From NCBI GenBank assembly GCA_003646355.1, contig QNFO01000052.1, positions 1-7,294 of the forward strand: a stretch of 7,294 bases of DNA, given 5' to 3'. The position numbers were made by a program, and so were the translations under genes. Position 1 is the first letter of the stretch. Each line of letters opens with the position of its first letter. Source of the DNA: Gammaproteobacteria bacterium. GTDB lineage: Bacteria; Pseudomonadota; Gammaproteobacteria; Pseudomonadales; Porticoccaceae. Below the pieces are notes generated by a model, which was not told the DNA's origin, did not search any database, and was given only the letters and a program-made list of their open reading frames with translations. Positions 1 to 7,102 of the stretch are shown here, piece after piece.

Positions 1-1
1 T

Positions 2-988
2 ACCGAAGAGGTACTCACCCAGGAAGAGATCGACGCGCTACTAACCAGCGTGGAAGACGATGATGGCAGCGGTGAGCCCGGCGCTGACAGCGGCACTATC
101 GTCCCCGGCATTGGCCATGTGCGCTCCTTTGATTTCTCTCGTCAGGGCCAGTCACTCAGTGCCGGCCTGCCCCTGCTCAACGTTATTCATGAGCGCTTTG
201 CCCTGCAGTTTTGTGAAAGCATCTTCAACACCTTGCGCTGCTCCAATAACGTCAAGTTCGTTGGCGCACGAGGAACATCATTTATTGACTACCTGCACAC
301 CCTTGAGCTGCCTACCCACATTAACTTCATCAATCTATCACCCATGAAGGGTATCGCTCTTGCGGTGTTTGACAACAATTTGATCACGAATGCGACGAGT
401 AGCTTTTTCGGTGGTTCGATGAAAAAAGAGTTGGCCGCAGATAAGCCTGACTTCACACCGTCTGAAATGCGCATCGGCAACATGCTCCTGCAGAGAGTGA
501 TGGATGACTTGCAGCTCAGCTGGAAAGCCGATATTGAAATTCACCCCAAAGCAAAACAAACCGAAACCAATCCTGACTTTGCACAGCTAATGAACCCGGC
601 AGAGCAACTGCTGGTCAATCGTTTTGACATCGTGTTCGAAGGTACCCAGGGCATCTTCGAACTCGCCATGCCCATGGCAATGATTGAACCCTACCGAGAC
701 CAGTTCTCGGTGACTTACCAATCAGAGAAGCGCGAAGATCAGGGCACCTGGGCCCCGGTCATTATCGATGAGCTGAAATCGACCAGCATTGAGCTGAGCA
801 GCACCCTTGGCACCGCCCAGTTATCGCTTGGCGAGGTACTCAAACTCGAAAAGGGAGACATTATTCCCATGGAAGTGAGCGACACAGTCACCCTCTACGC
901 CGGGGGCGTGCCCGTTTTCGATGGTGAATACGGCGCCTTCAACGACAAAAATGCCATCAAAATACGCAACAAGAAGCATCGCCCTTAG
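2..988 (+). CDS. fliM: Flagellar motor switch protein FliM (5' partial)
   Basis: FliM is the C-ring protein that binds phosphorylated CheY and links FliG to FliN, setting the direction of rotation. The frame is open from base 2 and the true start lies just outside the window, probably only a few codons upstream. The GTG at 50 is internal, because the CheY-P-binding peptide LTQEEIDALL is encoded before it, at 14-43. 328 residues are visible, close to the usual FliM length. Counting from base 2, the order is: CheY-binding peptide (5-14), acidic linker (18-30), CheC-like middle domain (about 55-235), and C-terminal SpoA domain (about 255-320), including GDIIPMEV and GVPVFDGEYG. Oddities: the middle-domain motif normally written GGXG is GGSM here (137-140), and the middle domain looks more divergent than the neighbouring proteins. 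The identity is secure from the end motifs, the length and the following fliN. The fliM-fliN gap is 46 bases. Confidence 0.95.
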   Translation, partial: TEEVLTQEEIDALLTSVEDDDGSGEPGADSGTIVPGIGHVRSFDFSRQGQSLSAGLPLLNVIHERFALQFCESIFNTLRCSNNVKFVGARGTSFIDYLHTLELPTHINFINLSPMKGIALAVFDNNLITNATSSFFGGSMKKELAADKPDFTPSEMRIGNMLLQRVMDDLQLSWKADIEIHPKAKQTETNPDFAQLMNPAEQLLVNRFDIVFEGTQGIFELAMPMAMIEPYRDQFSVTYQSEKREDQGTWAPVIIDELKSTSIELSSTLGTAQLSLGEVLKLEKGDIIPMEVSDTVTLYAGGVPVFDGEYGAFNDKNAIKIRNKKHRP

Positions 989-1023
989 CGGACTGCAGCC
1001 ACAAATAAACAAAGCAAAGTAGT

Positions 1024-1027
1024 GGAG
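1024..1027 (+). promoter_or_regulatory. Ribosome binding site of fliN
   Basis: GGAG lies 7 bases before the fliN ATG at 1035, inside the 46-base fliM-fliN gap. It supports this start and independent initiation of fliN. Confidence 0.7.
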
Positions 1028-1034
1028 ACTCACC

Positions 1035-1457
1035 ATGAGTGACGACGAGAACAACGAAACAGACAACACCGAGATCCCCCTCGATGCGGACAGCGAAGCC
1101 AGTGAAACTGAAGACTATGCCGCCGCACCCCTAAAAGATCTCAGCCAGAGCAGCCCAATGGCCAGCAATAACACTGCACCAAACATGGACGACCAGGATA
1201 TCAATCTCGATGTCATCCTCGATGTGCCCATTACTATTTCGGTGGAGATAGGTCGCACTCAGGTACCGATTCGGGATTTGCTGCGCTATTCCCAGGGTTC
1301 AGTCATTGAGTTGGACAGGCTGGTTAGCGAGCCCCTCGACGTACTGGTCAACAACACCCTTATTGCCCACGGCGAGGTAGTGGTTGTTGACGAGCAGTTC
1401 GGCATTCGCCTTACCGATGTCATCAGTCCCAGTGAGCGCGTTAAAAAACTCAAATGA
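1035..1457 (+). CDS. fliN: Flagellar motor switch protein FliN
   Basis: FliN (140 residues, close to the E. coli length) forms the lower C-ring with FliM. It also anchors the FliH-FliI export ATPase complex to the motor. Residues 1-55 are acidic, rich in Asp, Glu, Ser and Asn, and probably disordered, as is common for gammaproteobacterial FliN. Residues 57-138 are a full SpoA domain with the typical strings ILDVPITISVEIGRT, QGSVIELDRL, EPLDVLVNNTLIAHGEVVVV and FGIRLTDVISPSER. The ATG has a good GGAG site 7 bases upstream. The stop overlaps the fliO start as ATGA. Nothing in the domain looks damaged, and it is clearly better conserved than the FliM middle domain upstream. Confidence 0.98.
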   Translation: MSDDENNETDNTEIPLDADSEASETEDYAAAPLKDLSQSSPMASNNTAPNMDDQDINLDVILDVPITISVEIGRTQVPIRDLLRYSQGSVIELDRLVSEPLDVLVNNTLIAHGEVVVVDEQFGIRLTDVISPSERVKKLK

Positions 1458-1924
1458 AAACACTTCTGCCACTATCCGTACTTTTCGCACTGCCTTTTGC
1501 GGTTATCGCTCAGGCAGCGGAGCCCAGTGTCGCCAAGGTGCCTCTGGCGGATACTTCTGGTTATTTCTTACAGCTCGTCAGCGGCCTCGGGGTTGTGCTG
1601 TTAAGTATTGCCGCCCTGGCCTGGCTGCTAAAACGCATTAATCGTCTGCCCAATCGCGACCTCAAAGATCTGGAGCTTATCGCCTCGCTATCCGTTGGCC
1701 AGCGTGAGCGCGTGGTTATCGTGCGGGCCGGCACCACCAACCTGGTACTCGGTGTGGCACCCGGCAGTATTTCCAAACTGGGCGAAATAACAGACACACC
1801 TGCGAAGGAACAGAATTCACTCGCAGCCTTCACGGAAGCGACAGGAACAGAGGGTACAGCAAACGCGCAAAAATCTGCTTTTTCGACACTGATCGCCAAA
1901 GTACGCAAGGACACAGCGCCATGA
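1454..1924 (+). CDS. fliO: Flagellar biosynthesis protein FliO
   Basis: FliO is a poorly conserved membrane protein that helps FliP oligomerise during export-gate assembly and is not part of the finished gate. This one has 156 residues. Residues 1-22 look like a Sec signal peptide with a likely AQA-A cleavage site. A single membrane segment at about 36-59 ends in the basic stop KRINR. A cytoplasmic FliO domain follows at about 72-109 ([18 protein letters not shown], then [14 protein letters not shown]). The tail at 115-156 is low in complexity (Ala, Thr, Glu). The start overlaps the fliN stop by four bases (ATGA), and no strong ribosome binding site is visible, so coupling to fliN is likely. 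The assignment rests on domain pattern and position between fliN and fliP, as expected for such a variable family. Confidence 0.95.
   Translation: MKTLLPLSVLFALPFAVIAQAAEPSVAKVPLADTSGYFLQLVSGLGVVLLSIAALAWLLKRINRLPNRDLKDLELIASLSVGQRERVVIVRAGTTNLVLGVAPGSISKLGEITDTPAKEQNSLAAFTEATGTEGTANAQKSAFSTLIAKVRKDTAP
1907..1911 (+). promoter_or_regulatory. Ribosome binding site of fliP
   Basis: AAGGA inside the end of fliO, 9 bases before the fliP ATG at 1921. It supports the ATG that gives a complete signal peptide. Confidence 0.55.
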
Positions 1925-2667
1925 AAACACTCACTACCCTATTCCTTCTAGGCGTGGCGCTACTCGCATCCAGCTCGGCCTTTGCCGAACAGGGTATCCC
2001 CCTGCTGACCGTAACCTCCGGGGTAGAGGGGCAGCAGTCCTACAGTCTGAATATTCAGATTTTACTGTTGATGACAGCGCTGAGCCTGCTACCGGCAGCC
2101 TTGATTGCGATGACCTCGTTCACCCGCATTCTGGTGGTCTTCGCTATTCTTCGCCAGGCGCTGGGTACCGCACAGACACCCTCCAACCAAATCCTCCTCG
2201 GCCTGACGCTGTTCACCACTTTATTTATCATGACTCCAGTACTGGAGAAATCCTATAACGAAGGCGTTGTGCCCTACATGGAAGAAGAGCTGGGTTTTAA
2301 CGAAGCCGCCACCAAAGCCATTGGCCCCTTCCGCGAATTTATGCTCAATCAGGTGAGAGAGAGCGATGTCGCCCTGTTTGTCGATATGGCCGGTGACGTA
2401 GAAGTCGACGACATAAGAGATGTACCTCTGAAAGTCTTGCTACCCGCCTTTGTCGTCAGCGAATTAAAAACCGCCTTTCAGATCGGATTTTTGATCTTCA
2501 TCCCCTTTTTGATTATCGACCTCGTGGTCGCCAGTGTATTGATGTCGATGGGCATGATGATGCTCTCGCCCGTCCTCATCTCCCTGCCCTTCAAAATCAT
2601 GTTGTTTGTGTTGATTGACGGCTGGGCGCTGATTGTCAGCACGCTGGCGGCTGGCTTTTATGTGTAA
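1921..2667 (+). CDS. fliP: Flagellar export gate protein FliP
   Basis: FliP (248 residues, usual length) forms a pentamer that, with FliQ and FliR, makes the helical core through which flagellar proteins are exported. Residues 1-22 are a signal peptide (cut after AFA); FliP is known to have a cleaved one. The first family signature, [19 protein letters not shown], is at 64-82. The second, at about 186-205, contains [20 protein letters not shown]. The methionine-rich loop MSMGMMM at 208-214 corresponds to the Met gasket that seals the closed channel. A periplasmic region (about 108-165) lies between the membrane segments. The start overlaps the fliO stop as ATGA. The protein looks intact and highly conserved. 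Confidence 0.99.
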   Translation: MKTLTTLFLLGVALLASSSAFAEQGIPLLTVTSGVEGQQSYSLNIQILLLMTALSLLPAALIAMTSFTRILVVFAILRQALGTAQTPSNQILLGLTLFTTLFIMTPVLEKSYNEGVVPYMEEELGFNEAATKAIGPFREFMLNQVRESDVALFVDMAGDVEVDDIRDVPLKVLLPAFVVSELKTAFQIGFLIFIPFLIIDLVVASVLMSMGMMMLSPVLISLPFKIMLFVLIDGWALIVSTLAAGFYV

Positions 2668-2688
2668 CAAGAGCACATCTAAATGAAG

Positions 2689-2693
2689 AGGAG
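2689..2693 (+). promoter_or_regulatory. Ribosome binding site of fliQ
   Basis: AGGAG, 6 bases before the fliQ ATG at 2700. It is the strongest ribosome binding site in the window and sits in the 32-base gap after fliP. Confidence 0.8.
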
Positions 2694-2699
2694 AACGGC

Positions 2700-2969
2700 A
2701 TGACACCTGAATCGGTTATGGACGTAGGCTACGACGCCATCCACGTCACCATGTTGCTGGCTGCCCCACTGCTACTTTCCGCCCTCGCCATCGGCCTCTC
2801 CATCGGCGTCTTTCAGGCGGCCACACAAATTCAGGAAATGACCCTGAGCTTTATTCCCAAACTTATCGCCATGGCCGTGGCGGGCATGATTGCCGGGCCG
2901 TGGATGCTTAATGTTCTGCTCACTTTTACCTTGAATCTCTACGCCAGCATTCCGGAAATAACCGGTTAG
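2700..2969 (+). CDS. fliQ: Flagellar export gate protein FliQ
   Basis: FliQ is a small two-helix membrane protein, four copies of which wrap around the FliP-FliR core of the export gate. It has 89 residues, exactly the size expected. Two hydrophobic segments (about 16-39 and 53-80) are separated by the conserved turn FQAATQIQEMTLSFIPK (38-54), the hallmark of the FliQ/SctS family. The start is fixed by a strong AGGAG site 6 bases upstream. It is separated from fliP by 32 bases and from fliR by 16. No oddities. Confidence 0.98.
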   Translation: MTPESVMDVGYDAIHVTMLLAAPLLLSALAIGLSIGVFQAATQIQEMTLSFIPKLIAMAVAGMIAGPWMLNVLLTFTLNLYASIPEITG

Positions 2970-2973
2970 GGCC

Positions 2974-2977
2974 AAGG
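2974..2977 (+). promoter_or_regulatory. Ribosome binding site deciding the GTG start of fliR
   Basis: AAGG, 8 bases before the GTG at 2986. No ATG occurs in the fliR frame until codon 9, and starting there would remove part of the first membrane helix region, so this site favours the GTG start. Confidence 0.6.
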
Positions 2978-2985
2978 CAGCTAAC

Positions 2986-3753
2986 GTGGAATTTTCAATC
3001 AACGATGTGATGCGCCTGGTTACCAGCCTGATGTGGCCACTGCTGCGCGTCGGCAGTTTTGTACTCGCCGCACCCGTGCTCGGTGCCAAGTCGATCCCCG
3101 TGCGCAGCCGCATCATCCTCGCCCTGGCCATCGCATGGATACTGGCGCCCATCGTTCATGCCCCAGAGGTCAATCCAGTCAGCGCTGCCGGCCTGTTAAT
3201 CAGCCTGCAGCAAATCGCACTGGGCCTGGGCATGGGCTTTATTTTCCATATGGCTTTCTCCACCGTAGTGATTGCCGGGCAGAGTATTGCCATGGCCATG
3301 GGTCTGGGTTTTGCCTCCGCCGTCGACCCCCAAAATGGTGTGCAGGTGCCAGTGGTGAGTCAGTTTTATATGATTCTCGCCACCCTGGTCTTTCTCGCCC
3401 TCGATGGCCACCTATTACTTATTCAGACCATTCACCACAGTTTTGAACTGCTTCCCGTTGGCGCCCAATGGCCCCGCGAACTACCCTGGAAAATCGTTCT
3501 GTGGGGCAGCCAGATGTTTATCAGCGGCCTGTTAATCGCCCTGCCAGCGCTGGCATCATTATTACTGGTCAATCTCGCCTTTGGCGTTATCACCCGCTCG
3601 GCACCCCAGCTCAATATTTTTGCCGTGGGCTTTCCCATTACCTTGCTCGCTGGCTTTGCGCTGATATTACTCAGCCTGCCATCATTTTTACCCCTCGTTT
3701 CCGACGCTTTCGAAAACGTCTTCAAACTCGTTCCGACCCTCCTGGTGCCCTAG
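2986..3753 (+). CDS. fliR: Flagellar export gate protein FliR
   Basis: FliR is the single-copy subunit that completes the FliP5-FliQ4-FliR1 export gate and contacts FlhB. It has 255 residues, close to the usual 260. It starts with GTG, chosen because an AAGG site precedes it and because the N-terminus then matches the family (a short polar stretch, then SLMWPLLRVGSFVLAAPVLG at 14-33). Conserved stretches are IPVRSRIILALAI (37-49), QQIALGLGMGF (75-85), AGQSIAMAMGLGFASAVDP (97-115) and NLAFGVITRSAPQLNIFAVG (196-215). About six hydrophobic segments are visible. The TAG stop is followed directly by the flhB ATG (TAGATG), in the same reading frame. Clostridia have natural FliR-FlhB fusions, so the junction is of interest. 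Confidence 0.98.
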   Translation: MEFSINDVMRLVTSLMWPLLRVGSFVLAAPVLGAKSIPVRSRIILALAIAWILAPIVHAPEVNPVSAAGLLISLQQIALGLGMGFIFHMAFSTVVIAGQSIAMAMGLGFASAVDPQNGVQVPVVSQFYMILATLVFLALDGHLLLIQTIHHSFELLPVGAQWPRELPWKIVLWGSQMFISGLLIALPALASLLLVNLAFGVITRSAPQLNIFAVGFPITLLAGFALILLSLPSFLPLVSDAFENVFKLVPTLLVP

Positions 3754-4935
3754 ATGGCTGAACATGAGAGCGGGCAGGAACGCACCGAAGAACCGACCCC
3801 GAAACGCCAACAAGACGCAAAAAAGAAGGGGCAGCTGGCACGCTCACGCGAGCTCAATACGATGATCTCTCTGCTCGTCGGCGCCGGCGGCCTGATCGCC
3901 TTTGGCGGCACCATGATCGGCGATCTCTCGGCGCAGATGGGGGATTACCTGAGCATGAGCCACGTCGGCATGGACAACCCCGAGGTCTTCACTGCCACCG
4001 TTGGCAAAGCCCTCGGCAACGGCATTTTGATTTGCGTGCCCTTTTTTATCCTCTTGCTAGTCTCTGTTTTTGTCGGCCCTCTCGCCATGGGTGGCTGGGC
4101 TTTCAGCCCCTCGGCGATGGCTTTCAAGGTCAGCAAGCTCAATCCGCTGAAAGGCATCGCCAAAATGGTGTCGGCCAAATCGTTGATGGAGCTGGTCAAA
4201 GCCCTCGGCAAATTTTTCCTTGTCGGCTCTATGGCGACCGCAGTCATCTGGCAAACTTTCGACCAACTGCTACTACTGGCCAGCAAAGATATTGAAACTG
4301 CCCTCAACCACTTTGCCAATATCGCCGGACTCTCCTTTCTCAGCTTCTGCACAGCGCTGATTTTAATCGCCGCCATCGACGTGCCCTTTCAACTCTGGGA
4401 GCACAAACGCCAGTTGAAAATGACCAAACAGGAAATCAAGGACGAGAGTAAAGAGAGCGAGGGTCGGCCCGAGGTGAAAAGCCAGATCCGCATGCTGCAG
4501 CGAGAAATGTCACAGCGGCGCATGATGGACAACGTGCCCACCGCCAACGTGGTGATCACCAACCCGACCCACTATGCCATCGCCCTGAAGTACGACGATC
4601 TCGGCCCACGGGCACCGGTTGTCGTCGCCAAGGGTAAGGGCGAAATTGCCCTGCGCATCCGCAAACTGGCCGCAGAGCACGATGTACTGACTTTTTCTGC
4701 GCCACCCCTGGCACGCGCCATTTATGCCAGTACCGAGATTGATCGCGAGATCCCCGCCCAGCTTTACCTCGCGGTGGCTCAAGTACTGGCCTATGTCTAC
4801 CAACTCAAATTACCGGTCGTGCCGGGCCAGCCTGTACCCCAGGCGCCGACCGACATCACTATTCCCGACGAATTATCGGTGCCCGAAGATAGCAGCGCAG
4901 ATAGTAGCGAAAGCACCAGCGGAGACAACCCATGA
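3754..4935 (+). CDS. flhB: Flagellar export switch protein FlhB
   Basis: FlhB (393 residues) closes off the export gate and, after cleaving itself, switches export from rod-hook to filament substrates. The N-terminus has the family pattern ERTEEPTPKRQQDAKKKGQ (9-27). Four hydrophobic segments follow (about 35-57, 88-112, 145-168 and 187-210), then a charged linker KMTKQEIKDESKESEGRPE (222-240). The autocleavage motif NPTH is intact at 270-273, matching the known N-P-T-H site. The cytoplasmic domain ends with PPLARAIY and IPAQLYLAVAQVLAYVYQL. The last 40 or so residues are a Pro-, Asp- and Ser-rich tail, probably disordered. The ATG abuts the fliR stop with no gap and no purine-rich ribosome binding site is visible, which suggests coupling to fliR. 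The stop overlaps the flhA start as ATGA. Confidence 0.99.
   Translation: MAEHESGQERTEEPTPKRQQDAKKKGQLARSRELNTMISLLVGAGGLIAFGGTMIGDLSAQMGDYLSMSHVGMDNPEVFTATVGKALGNGILICVPFFILLLVSVFVGPLAMGGWAFSPSAMAFKVSKLNPLKGIAKMVSAKSLMELVKALGKFFLVGSMATAVIWQTFDQLLLLASKDIETALNHFANIAGLSFLSFCTALILIAAIDVPFQLWEHKRQLKMTKQEIKDESKESEGRPEVKSQIRMLQREMSQRRMMDNVPTANVVITNPTHYAIALKYDDLGPRAPVVVAKGKGEIALRIRKLAAEHDVLTFSAPPLARAIYASTEIDREIPAQLYLAVAQVLAYVYQLKLPVVPGQPVPQAPTDITIPDELSVPEDSSADSSESTSGDNP
4921..4924 (+). promoter_or_regulatory. Ribosome binding site of flhA
   Basis: GGAG inside the last codons of flhB, 7 bases before the flhA ATG at 4932. It supports the ATGA-overlap start. Confidence 0.65.
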
Positions 4936-7022
4936 ATACCGCAACCACCAATGCCGGCGCCCCGCCCGTCAATCCCGTGCTAAAGATCATTGCCGGTCTC
5001 GGCACGCCGCTCATTGTGGTGATGATGCTGGCGATGATTATCCTGCCCTTGCCACCGGTAATGCTGGATGTCTTCTTTACCTTTAATATTTCTTTCTCGC
5101 TGATCGTCCTATTGGCGGTTATTTACGCCGAACGGCCGCTCGAATTCACAGCTTTCCCCACCGTATTACTGATTGCCACACTATTGCGACTGGCGCTGAA
5201 TATTGCCTCGACACGGGTGGTACTCCTCGAGGGCCACACCGGCACCGACGCAGCAGGCAAGGTCATTCAAGCTTTTGGCGACTTTGTGGTGGGCGGCAAC
5301 TACACCGTCGGCCTGGTGGTATTCGCCATCCTCGTGATTATCAATTTCGTGGTAGTCACCAAGGGTGGCGGGCGTATTTCAGAAGTCTCGGCCCGCTTTA
5401 CCCTCGATGCCATGCCCGGCAAACAGATGGCCATTGATGCTGACTTATACGCCGGTGCACTGACCCAGGAGCAGGCCCGCATACGCCGGGAAGACATCGC
5501 CCGCGAGGCCGACTTCTACGGTTCAATGGACGGTGCCAGCAAGTTCGTTCGCGGTGATGCCGTTGCGGGCATCCTGATTCTGGTCATTAACATTGTCGGA
5601 GGCATGGCGGTCGGCATGTTTCAACACGACCTGAGCGCCTCGCAGTCGGCCCACAACTATGTGCTGCTCACCATCGGTGATGGCCTGGTTGCACAAATAC
5701 CCTCACTGTTACTGTCGACAGCGGCGGCAATTATCGTCACCCGCGCTTCCGATTCTCAGGATATGGGCCAGCAGATGGGCTCCCAGCTGTTTCAATCGCC
5801 CAAAGCCCTGATTATTACCGCCGGCATAATGGCCGCCATGGGCATCATTCCCGGCATGCCCAATATGGTTTTTCTCTTCCTTGCATCCGTGCTCGGTGGC
5901 GGCGCCTTCCTGCTTATTCAGAAAGATAAAGTGGCAGAGCAGGCCGAGCCTGTTGCCGAGCCCATCGCCCCGCCCGCTGAGGTCAAAGAGCTAAGCTGGG
6001 ATGACGTCACCACTGTCGACCCCATCGGGCTTGAAGTCGGTTATCGGCTGATTCCATTGGTCGATAAGAATCAGGATGGCGAGCTGCTGACACGCGTCAA
6101 AGGCGTACGCAAGAAGCTCTCTCAAGACCTGGGCTTTCTCGTGCAACCGGTACATATTCGCGACAACCTCGACCTGTCGCCCAACGCCTATCGCATTACT
6201 CTGCACGGCGTGCCCCTGGGCGAGTCAGAGATTCACCCCGGTAAAGAGATGGCCATCAACCCCGGCCAAGTGTTTGGCACCTTGAACGGTGTTACCACCA
6301 AAGACCCCGCGTTTGGTCTGGAGGCACTGTGGATAGAGCCCAGCCTGCGCGATGAAGCTCAGGCCATGGGCTACACCGTGGTCGACTGCTCCACAGTGAT
6401 CGCCACCCATCTCAGCGAGTTACTGAAACAACATGCCCACGAACTCCTCGGTCACGACGAGGTGCAGCAGCTGCTCGAGATGCTAGCGAAATCCTCACCG
6501 AAACTGGTGGAGAACCTGGTGCCCGGCACCCTCTCCCTGAGTGTTGTACTCAAAGTCATGCAAAACCTGCTGGAGGAAAACATACCCATTAAAGATGTAC
6601 GCACCATCGCCGAGTCCTTGGCGGAAAACGCGGTAAAGAGTCAAGAAGCCGACGTTTTGACGGCACAGGCCCGGGTTGCCCTGAGCCGTACTATCTACCA
6701 GCAGATCAATGGAATGGCGCCTGAACTGCAAGTAATGACCCTCGACCCAGAGTTGGAACAGATATTGCTAAACGTATTACAAGGCTCGGCGACAAGCGGC
6801 GGACTGGAACCCGGATTAGCAGACAATATGCTTCAACAAATTAGTAACTCAGCACAGACACAGGCGACCCAGGGGCAAACGCCCGTACTACTGGTGGCCT
6901 CGGCGCTGCGCACCTGGCTATCTAATTTGGTGAGAGCAGCAAACCCGGGCTTGCACGTACTGTCCTATGAGGAAGTACCGCCGAGCAAACAGCTCAAGGT
7001 TATACATTCCGTCGGTAGATAG
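4932..7022 (+). CDS. flhA: Flagellar export gate protein FlhA
   Basis: FlhA (696 residues, normal length) forms the nine-subunit ring that couples the proton gradient to export and docks chaperone-substrate complexes. The first half has about eight membrane segments (25-45, 47-66, 72-92, 118-142, 208-230, 243-271, 290-308, 310-330). The full FHIPEP signature, running from R148 (RISEVSARF) to D171 (PGKQMAIDAD), lies in the cytoplasmic loop, followed by READFYGSMDGASKFVRGDA (191-210). D209 corresponds to the Asp known to be essential for proton-driven export in Salmonella (D208). A Glu/Pro/Ala-rich linker at about 331-355 leads to the cytoplasmic domain, which includes HELLGHDEVQQLLE (503-516) and ends in YEEVPPSKQLKVIHSVGR. 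Y173 stands where flagellar FlhA usually has Asn (DADLNAG). The start overlaps flhB (ATGA) and has a GGAG site. Confidence 0.99.
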   Translation: MNTATTNAGAPPVNPVLKIIAGLGTPLIVVMMLAMIILPLPPVMLDVFFTFNISFSLIVLLAVIYAERPLEFTAFPTVLLIATLLRLALNIASTRVVLLEGHTGTDAAGKVIQAFGDFVVGGNYTVGLVVFAILVIINFVVVTKGGGRISEVSARFTLDAMPGKQMAIDADLYAGALTQEQARIRREDIAREADFYGSMDGASKFVRGDAVAGILILVINIVGGMAVGMFQHDLSASQSAHNYVLLTIGDGLVAQIPSLLLSTAAAIIVTRASDSQDMGQQMGSQLFQSPKALIITAGIMAAMGIIPGMPNMVFLFLASVLGGGAFLLIQKDKVAEQAEPVAEPIAPPAEVKELSWDDVTTVDPIGLEVGYRLIPLVDKNQDGELLTRVKGVRKKLSQDLGFLVQPVHIRDNLDLSPNAYRITLHGVPLGESEIHPGKEMAINPGQVFGTLNGVTTKDPAFGLEALWIEPSLRDEAQAMGYTVVDCSTVIATHLSELLKQHAHELLGHDEVQQLLEMLAKSSPKLVENLVPGTLSLSVVLKVMQNLLEENIPIKDVRTIAESLAENAVKSQEADVLTAQARVALSRTIYQQINGMAPELQVMTLDPELEQILLNVLQGSATSGGLEPGLADNMLQQISNSAQTQATQGQTPVLLVASALRTWLSNLVRAANPGLHVLSYEEVPPSKQLKVIHSVGR

Positions 7023-7053
7023 TTAATTAATCACGCAGGGCATAGGGCTCTGA

Positions 7054-7081
7054 GACCAGTGACAAGCAAGGAAGGCTGGTC
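7054..7081 (+). repeat. Weak inverted repeat in the flhA-flhF gap
   Basis: GACCAG (7054-7059) and CTGGTC (7076-7081) can pair as a perfect 6-base stem around a 16-base, purine-rich loop. No T-run follows, so it is not a typical Rho-independent terminator. It lies within the 80-base gap just before the flhF ribosome binding site. It may be chance. Confidence 0.3.
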
Positions 7082-7090
7082 AACTCGAAG

Positions 7091-7094
7091 AAGG
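7091..7094 (+). promoter_or_regulatory. Ribosome binding site of flhF
   Basis: AAGG (within AAGAAGGTGG) lies 8 bases before the ATG at 7103. It supports the start that gives the canonical FlhF N-terminus MKIKRF. Confidence 0.65.
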
Positions 7095-7102
7095 TGGCAA
7101 AC

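Noticed and set aside
50..52. GTG as a start codon for fliM
   Set aside because: The same frame upstream encodes the conserved CheY-binding peptide LTQEEIDALL, so the gene starts before the window and this GTG encodes an internal Val.
2683..2703. Six-codon reading frame (MKRRTA) ending in a TGA that overlaps the fliQ ATG
   Set aside because: It is made up of the fliQ ribosome binding site itself and has only a weak AAGAG-like site upstream; probably chance.
2772..3152. Long reading frames on the minus strand (also at 1561-1914 and 3945-4376)
   Set aside because: They are antisense to well-conserved flagellar genes, have no family resemblance, and their composition is what a complementary frame would give.
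4880..4934. Tandem repeat in the flhB tail encoding an Asp/Ser-rich run
   Set aside because: It is only a short, degenerate low-complexity tail (DSSADSSESTS), common in FlhB C-termini.
7023..7102. Sigma-54 promoter in the flhA-flhF gap
   Set aside because: No GG-N10-GC pattern was found at any GG in the gap that I checked.
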